From contig NC_063076.1 of NCBI RefSeq assembly GCF_022605165.1, forward strand, positions 1,178,001 to 1,242,000: 64,000 nt of DNA, read 5' to 3'. Below, in pieces: positions 59,017 to 64,000 of this stretch. This DNA is from Purpureocillium takamizusanense (lineage: Eukaryota; Ascomycota; Sordariomycetes; Hypocreales; Ophiocordycipitaceae). Position numbers and translations under genes: made by a program. The notes below the pieces were generated by a model, which was not told where the DNA came from, did no database searches, and was given only the letters and a program-made list of their open reading frames with translations. Position 1 is the stretch's first letter, and every line of letters starts with the position of its first letter.

Positions 59017-59315
59017 ATGGCGGGGTCAGCACAGCCGCATCATCCAGAGGACGATCAAGCCCCTTCGGCAACGAAGCTGGTCCTGAAGCGGGCGCCGCCT
59101 CCTACGAGCCACACCGAGTCGTCCGCTCCCGCAAAGTCAGAGGTTCGGTTCGTTTTGCCAGGTACCCGGCCAGAGCCAGGTACGTTGGTCGCGCGCGGGG
59201 CCTGCCCCCCCAGCTGTTGTCTCGGCTCACCTTCGTTGTAGAAACCGTGCGCATCAACACCAGTGACACGTCACAACCGTTCCTCGACCCAACGGTTCTG
59301 CAGCAGTGGCGATGA
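59017..59315 (+). CDS. Candidate small spliced protein, 78 aa
   Basis: An ATG in good context (gccATGGCG) starts a frame in exon 59017-59179 (MAGSAQPHHPEDDQAPSATK...). A GTACGT donor at 59,180 and a TGTAG acceptor at 59,241 (62-nt intron) join in phase to exon 59242-59315 ending DPTVLQQWR. The exons sum to 237 nt. The protein is mostly disordered, with KLVLKRAP and EVRFVLPGTRPEPETVRI as the more structured-looking parts. No family is recognised. It lies 870 nt upstream of the aldehyde dehydrogenase on the same strand. Support is the clean splice pair and non-random composition; a chance arrangement is possible. Confidence 0.4.
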
Positions 59316-60184
59316 CGCAGGGGCCATCCACGAGTGAAGTTGGACGGCTCACGTTGGCCACCCGGCACCAGGCCGGGGTTATGGCCGGAGTAACAGCCGG
59401 AGTTCGTCGTCAGCCGTCGTCCAGGCCCGGGCCGAGTTCGTAAGCCGCCATTGGCTCAGCCGCCAACCCACCCGGAGCTGTGAGACGAGTCCCGGACCGG
59501 AGACGGAGAAGAACACGGGTCATGCCGGTGCTTCGATTCGGGGCGCTTGCATTGCACCGTAGCGGGACCGCACCCGTAGTCGAAAAATTGGAACCACCCC
59601 AAGAACCGTTGACGCAGTTGGCAGCCGCTCACTGGCGGGCGCGTGATGCATTATGGCCAGCCAGTCGGGGTCGAGTCGACATTGGTGGCCTTGGTCTTGT
59701 GTTGATTGATTGCGGTGGGTGGTTGAGTGTCACCACGAAGTATCTACGTGCAATCACAAGCTGCGGGATGCCGGAAGTCTCCCATAAACTTCCGGGGGAC
59801 TGCATTGCTCGCAGGCACAACGTGCAGACAAGATACTCGATCGACACCGGGTTTGTCATTGCGCCATGGCTTGCCGGCATTGGTTGGCAGCGTCATGGGG
59901 TCGCGATGAAGCCCTGGCGAGGCCTATCGGGTCCTTCTTTGCCGGCCCGCGTGTGCGGGGTCGCTCCGCACCACCGGGCAGGAGCGAGTCTGCTCTGCTG
60001 CGTTTCATCTGTAACTAGTAGGAGGTCGCGGCCTGCCGACGGAGCTAAGGTACTCCATATAATGAAGATCGTGGTTAGATAATACCACGACAGGCACGCA
60101 TCTCGGGCCAACATTGGGTTTAAAAGGAGGCGACACACACACGCTCGGCACTCTCGCAAACGAAATCGGCCAGCTTCGGTCAAC
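59316..60184. promoter_or_regulatory. Aldehyde dehydrogenase promoter region
   Basis: A 200-codon plus-strand frame (59,480-60,082) has no domain. A TATA-like element (GTTTAAAAG, 60,118-60,126) lies about 60 nt before the ATG, followed by a short CACACACAC leader. Confidence 0.55.
60118..60126 (+). promoter_or_regulatory. TATA-like element
   Basis: GTTTAAAAG about 60 nt before the aldehyde dehydrogenase start codon, a normal spacing for a TATA box with a short leader. Confidence 0.45.
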
Positions 60185-61690
60185 ATGTCGGTGCACCCTC
60201 CGTCGTTCACAGTGCCATTCTCCATCGGCGGCAATGACTGCTACACGGACGCGGCCTTTGATGTCATTTCGCCCAGCAATGGCAAGCTTGCGCACCGCTG
60301 CGGCTCTGCCACGGTGGCAGACGCCAGCGCCGCCATAACAGCCGCCGCGGACGCCTTCAAGACATGGCGCACGACGACGCCGGTGCAACGTCGTGACATA
60401 TTTCTCAAGGCAGCCGAAGTCATGGCCGCCCGCCGCGAGGAGCTGGCGAGCTACATGGCGACCGAGACGGGTGCCACCCCGCCGTGGTGCAACTTCAACT
60501 TGGATGTTGGAATAGGCATGCTCAAGGACGTTGCCGGCCGCATCGCCACTCTCGACGGCTCGTTTCCAGCCTTGATGGACCCAACCACAAGCGCCATTGT
60601 CATGCGAGAACCCTACGGGGTGGTTCTGGCCATGGCCCCTTGGTATGTCTATGCACCCGTCGGCCCTCTTCTCCTTGCCCTCAAGTCATGTGCTAATGAT
60701 TCTGCCAGGAACGCCCCTTATATTCTCGGAACTCGCTGCGTCGCCTTTCCCATCGCGGCGGGCAACACAGTCGTCTTCAAAGGCTCGGAAGTGGCGCCGC
60801 GGACAATGTCGGCCATCGTGTCGGTCTTTCGCGAAGCAGGGCTGCCGGACGGCGTGTTGAACTTCATTGTGCACGAACCCTCCGCCGCCGCCGAGATTAC
60901 CGCCCACGCCATTGCCCATCCCCAGGTCAAGAAGATCAACTTCACAGGCAGCACACGTGTCGGACGCATCATAGGGCGCTTGGCCGGCGAGAACCTGAAG
61001 CCCGTCGTCTTGGAGCTGGGCGGCAAGGCACCAGCCATCGTCTGGGAAGATGCGAATCTGCAGCTCGCCGCCGACCAATGCGCCCTCGGCTCCTTTCTTC
61101 ACTCGGGACAAATATGCATGAGCACGGAAAAGATCCTCGTGCACAAGTCCGTAAAACCGGAATTTCTAGACAAGTTCATCAACGCCATTGACAAGGTGTT
61201 CCCCAACAGCGGCGATGCGTTGACGCTCATCAACAGCGTCGCCGTCGACAAGAACAAGGCCCTCGTGAAAGATGCCCTGAATAAAGGCGCCGCGGTAGCG
61301 TTAGGCAACCTCGACGCCCAAGAAGCAAGCGGCACGCGTCTGCGCCCGATCGTCGTGGACAATGTGACGGCAGACATGGAGCTGTACCGCACCGAGTCGT
61401 TCGGTCCGACAGTCTCCATCATGGGCGTCGAGTCCGAGGACGAGGCGATACGGGTGGCCAACGACACCGAGTACGGTCTGTCCTCTGCCGTCTTCACCGA
61501 GGACCTCCGGCGCGGCCTGCGCTTTGCGCGCGAGATTGAGACGGGGGCGGTGCACATCAACAACATGACGGTCCACGACGAGGCGGCGCTTCCACATGGC
61601 GGCGCAAAAGCCAGCGGCTACGGGCGCTTCAACGCCTCCAAGGGTCTGGATGAATGGGTGCGGACCAAAAACGTCACCTTCAAAAATTGA
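60185..61690 (+). CDS. NAD(P)-dependent aldehyde dehydrogenase, salicylaldehyde/vanillin dehydrogenase type
   Basis: Oxidises an aldehyde to its acid. Exons 60185-60642 and 60709-61690 give 479 aa. The 66-nt intron has a TGCTAAT branch site; splicing restores MAPWNAPYILGTR, the family's PWN motif. Cofactor-site and catalytic features: VVFKGSE, NFTGSTRVGRII, the general-base glutamate in VLELGGKAP (about residue 255) and the nucleophilic cysteine in SGQICMST (about 289), spaced as usual. EDEAIRVANDTEYGLSSAVF and GAVHINNMTVHDEAALPHGG follow. The last motifs and FKGSE are typical of the aromatic aldehyde dehydrogenase branch acting on salicylaldehyde, benzaldehyde or vanillin; substrate is inferred. 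No targeting signal is evident, so it is probably cytosolic. The intron lacks an in-frame stop, so unspliced message would insert 22 residues near the active-site cleft. Confidence 0.93.
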   Translation: MSVHPPSFTVPFSIGGNDCYTDAAFDVISPSNGKLAHRCGSATVADASAAITAAADAFKTWRTTTPVQRRDIFLKAAEVMAARREELASYMATETGATPPWCNFNLDVGIGMLKDVAGRIATLDGSFPALMDPTTSAIVMREPYGVVLAMAPWYVYAPVGPLLLALKSCANDSARNAPYILGTRCVAFPIAAGNTVVFKGSEVAPRTMSAIVSVFREAGLPDGVLNFIVHEPSAAAEITAHAIAHPQVKKINFTGSTRVGRIIGRLAGENLKPVVLELGGKAPAIVWEDANLQLAADQCALGSFLHSGQICMSTEKILVHKSVKPEFLDKFINAIDKVFPNSGDALTLINSVAVDKNKALVKDALNKGAAVALGNLDAQEASGTRLRPIVVDNVTADMELYRTESFGPTVSIMGVESEDEAIRVANDTEYGLSSAVFTEDLRRGLRFAREIETGAVHINNMTVHDEAALPHGGAKASGYGRFNASKGLDEWVRTKNVTFKN

Positions 61691-62238
61691 GGAGCGAAGT
61701 CCGCGATATATATGTCCGCTAGCACATACTTCGTATGACACGGCTTATCATGAGTCATGACTAGCACGAACACACCATCGGTGCAATAAAAATTCTATCA
61801 CATATTATTTTCACAAATGATTCTCGCTTGAATCCCATAACAAGTTGTATCTGAAGCAAGTTGTTGACATCCATTCGGGGCCCTCGCAACGTCAACTCAG
61901 GGGCACGTACTGCAGGGTAGGCAACTTTTCCTGGTGTCATAGCAAGCGTCGCGATAACTTGGCCCAATCGATAAGACGCACCCATCCACTTAGTCAGCGT
62001 CCATGGCCCGGGGAAATTTTACAACCAGCCCAGGCGTCACAAGCTCCCATCTGCCGCCCAAACGTCGTCGAGAGAGCAGCCTCCCCCCCGTCGCTCGACA
62101 ATCTATCCATTTTGTTCTCCCTCAGCGCCGTCGCACGACCTCTTCTTCTCGCGTCGCCTGCCCGAACGTCGCACGTCTTTTCCGCCCTCGGATTAACAAA
62201 AGAACAAGGAACAAATCCCACCCCCGGTTCCGCCCAGC
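61691..62238. other. Aldehyde dehydrogenase 3' flank and TIM10 leader
   Basis: Contains the AATAAA noted separately and, after about 62,050, a pyrimidine-rich leader of TIM10. No gene seen. Confidence 0.5.
61785..61790 (+). terminator. Polyadenylation signal AATAAA
   Basis: Lies 95 nt after the aldehyde dehydrogenase stop codon in an AT-rich stretch. Confidence 0.55.
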
Positions 62239-62344
62239 ATGTCGTTCCTCGGAATGGGCCGCCAGCAGCCCACGTCGGAGCAGAAGATTGCCGCCGTCGA
62301 GGGCGAGATGCGCATGATGGCTGACACGTACAACCGGTATGGAC

Positions 62345-62425
<81 letters not shown>

Positions 62426-62761
62426 TTTCCTCGCGCCTTGTACTCCCTTTCCGTTTGATGCGCACGCCGCGCGCGCGCGCACATGTGTGCCCGCGTTAGT
62501 GCAAAGGGCGTTAGTTACCTGTTTTTGCTGACTTGGGGATACGATGATGACGACGACAGCCTGCAGCAGGCGTGCCAGAAGAAGTGCGTCCCGACCGACT
62601 ACCGCGAGGGCGAGCTCAACAAGGGCGAGTCAGTGTGCCTCGACCGCTGCACCGCAAAGTTCCTCGACACGAGCATGAAGGTCAGCGAGATCATGCAGCA
62701 GCAGGGCCAGGCCATGGGCGGCGCCGCGCCCCAGCAAGGCGGCGGCGGCGGCCTCTTTTAA
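62239..62761 (+). CDS. TIM10: Mitochondrial intermembrane-space chaperone Tim10
   Basis: Small Tim protein that, with Tim9, escorts hydrophobic carrier precursors across the intermembrane space to TIM22. Exons 62239-62336 and 62560-62761 give 99 aa. After [17 protein letters not shown] the twin CX3C motifs appear, C38-QKK-C42 and C59-LDR-C63, 16 residues apart, as the family requires for two disulfides and oxidative trapping. The tail is Gln/Gly rich ([14 protein letters not shown]). The 223-nt intron is the longest in the window and mostly consists of a (TC)38 microsatellite. No presequence, as expected for an intermembrane-space substrate of Mia40. Confidence 0.96.
62348..62423 (+). repeat. 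(TC)38 microsatellite in the TIM10 intron
   Basis: Perfect dinucleotide tract 11 nt after the GTATGG donor. It forms a third of the 223-nt intron. Confidence 0.95.
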
Positions 62762-63337
62762 ACAAGCGACTGCGAGCGGCTTGTTCCCCAAATTCCGTTG
62801 TGGGAGAGACATGCAAATACACGTTCCGCTGTGTCGTATAGAGAAGCAGGCGCCCCCATCCTCAGGGGGTGCGCGCGAGGGGAGAGACGTGTCGGGAAGT
62901 GACAATGGATGGGCGCCGCCGACGAATGGACTCGGCGCCCATTCTTTTCTGTACGAATAGAGATGGATGGGTACAATGGGTCTGCGACCAAAGTCGGACA
63001 TATGGGCATTGCGCGCACGGGGGAACCTCAAATCCGTTCCAACGACATGACTTGACTGTAAGAGTAAACTGGTTGGGTACAGGGTCTAGTATCAATAAAT
63101 GAAATGGCTGATATATGCCACGACTTGTCTTCTTCCGTACCCGTCGTCCATCTGCCCCTCCTCTCCGCCAACAGGGTATCTTATCTTTGACCTAGTCTCT
63201 GAATAATGTGTGGTGCGCTGCTTGGCCATGAAGCGACGAGATGGTTGCGATGCAAGATGCTAACCAACATAGGAAGGGGAAAAAAACTCCGAGAAAAATG
63301 CGGCATGATGCGCCCCAATGCACTGTCACCACGCTCT
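62762..63337. terminator. Convergent 3' region of TIM10 and the coiled-coil gene
   Basis: Tail-to-tail gap with no gene. AATAAA occurs on the plus strand at 63,094-63,099, 333 nt after the TIM10 stop, which would make a long 3' leader if used. Confidence 0.5.
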
Positions 63338-64000
63338 TCATCGCGCCGCCGTGCGCGTAATGTTGGGCCCCGTCCCCACGCCCGTCAAGGTCCTCACGAA
63401 CCAATGCAGCCAGCTCTCCGTCTCGAGCTGCACCTTGAGCTCCTCGGCGCGGCGCTCCACGTCGTCGACCTGCCTCTCGAAGCCTAGTATCCCGTCCTCG
63501 ACGTCGTGCACCTTTTGCACCAGGCCGTCAATCTCATACTCAAGGCGCGCCACCAGCACCTCAATCTCCTTGAGGCCCTCGGTCAGGCTGGCGCGCTCCG
63601 ACGCCAGCAGCTCGTCCGAGCTGTAGCGCACCCGCTGGCACGCGTCGTTGAGCTGGTGGTACAGCTTCTGCAGCTCCATCTTGTCGCGCGAGTACCGCTC
63701 GTTGAGCGCCTCCACGACCCGGAGCTTCTCCTCGACCCACGGCTCCATGTCGTAGACGATGTCCTCCACCAGTCGATTGAGATGTGCCGCCTCCTCGGCG
63801 CGGGCGCCGAAGCTCTCCACGTCGCCGCTGAGGTCCATCACGTCGACGATTTCGTCCCAGCCAAGGACCGCCTGCTCCGCGTCCCCAAACGACATGTGGC
63901 GTGCCCAGCGGTTTTCGTTGGTGACATGCTTGTAGTTGACGTCGGACACACCGCAGCTGTGCCTTCGCGACGCCACCAGCTTGCACCCGTCGCCCTTGCG
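63338..64000 (-). CDS. C-terminal part of an unnamed coiled-coil protein, truncated at right edge
   Basis: The minus-strand frame is open from the window edge to a TGA at 63,338-63,340, giving about 220 residues of a larger protein; the start lies outside. The visible part begins with RKGDGCKLVASRRHSCGVSD, then an acidic helical stretch and a long heptad-rich coiled coil (about 130 residues, rich in Glu, Leu and Arg: for example VRYSSDELLASERASL and YEIDGLVQKVHDVEDG). It ends with a tryptophan-containing amphipathic segment (SWLHWFVRTLTGVG) and a short basic tail. C or G dominates third codon positions as in the other genes. No family is recognised; a structural or tethering role would be guesswork. 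Confidence 0.8.
   Translation of the reverse strand, partial: RKGDGCKLVASRRHSCGVSDVNYKHVTNENRWARHMSFGDAEQAVLGWDEIVDVMDLSGDVESFGARAEEAAHLNRLVEDIVYDMEPWVEEKLRVVEALNERYSRDKMELQKLYHQLNDACQRVRYSSDELLASERASLTEGLKEIEVLVARLEYEIDGLVQKVHDVEDGILGFERQVDDVERRAEELKVQLETESWLHWFVRTLTGVGTGPNITRTAAR

Overview
The window is GC-rich genomic DNA of a filamentous ascomycete, most likely a sordariomycete and possibly Hypocreales. The evidence is intron-containing genes with GT(A/G)NGT donors, CTAAC/CTGAC-type branch sites and introns mostly 58-126 nt, a fungal Zn2Cys6 regulator, fungal-type Pex2 and Fad1, and pyrimidine-rich leaders. I see no prokaryotic operons, CRISPR arrays, rRNA or tRNA. The genus is not identifiable from this sequence alone.

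Layout. Bases 1-21.5 kb are gene-rich. They hold the first exon of an unknown gene running off the left edge (-), a 10-exon protein whose N-terminus resembles the N-terminal domain of fungal STAND proteins (+), FAD synthetase (+), peroxin-2 (+), a polytopic membrane protein (+), adenine phosphoribosyltransferase (+) and an EDEM-type ER alpha-mannosidase with a C-terminal PA domain (-). From 21.5 to 54.5 kb there is only one confidently supported gene, an unnamed basic, Myb/SANT-like putative regulator (37,239-38,995, -). It lies between two stretches of about 15.5 kb each that have no recognisable gene but many short tandem repeats. From 54.5 kb to the right edge the window is gene-rich again: a Zn2Cys6 regulator (-), a candidate 78-aa spliced small protein (+), an aldehyde dehydrogenase of the salicylaldehyde/vanillin dehydrogenase type (+), Tim10 (+), and the C-terminal part of a coiled-coil protein running off the right edge (-).

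The recognised genes are unrelated housekeeping functions (flavin cofactor synthesis, peroxisome import, purine salvage, ER quality control, mitochondrial import, aldehyde oxidation) plus two regulators. Nothing suggests a biosynthetic cluster or an island of transferred genes.

The unusual content is in the non-coding DNA: a perfect (GCTGTT)49-(GCTCCT)5 hexanucleotide tract, more than a dozen short pentanucleotide arrays (including a YCTGG family at five distant sites), recurrent TACCTACC/GTAGGTA palindromes, and a (TC)38 tract inside the TIM10 intron. I found no convincing undescribed multi-gene system. The two repeat-studded deserts around the orphan regulator are the best places to look further. 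Exon boundaries were inferred by eye from splice motifs and phase continuity; in every complete spliced gene the exon lengths sum to a multiple of three.
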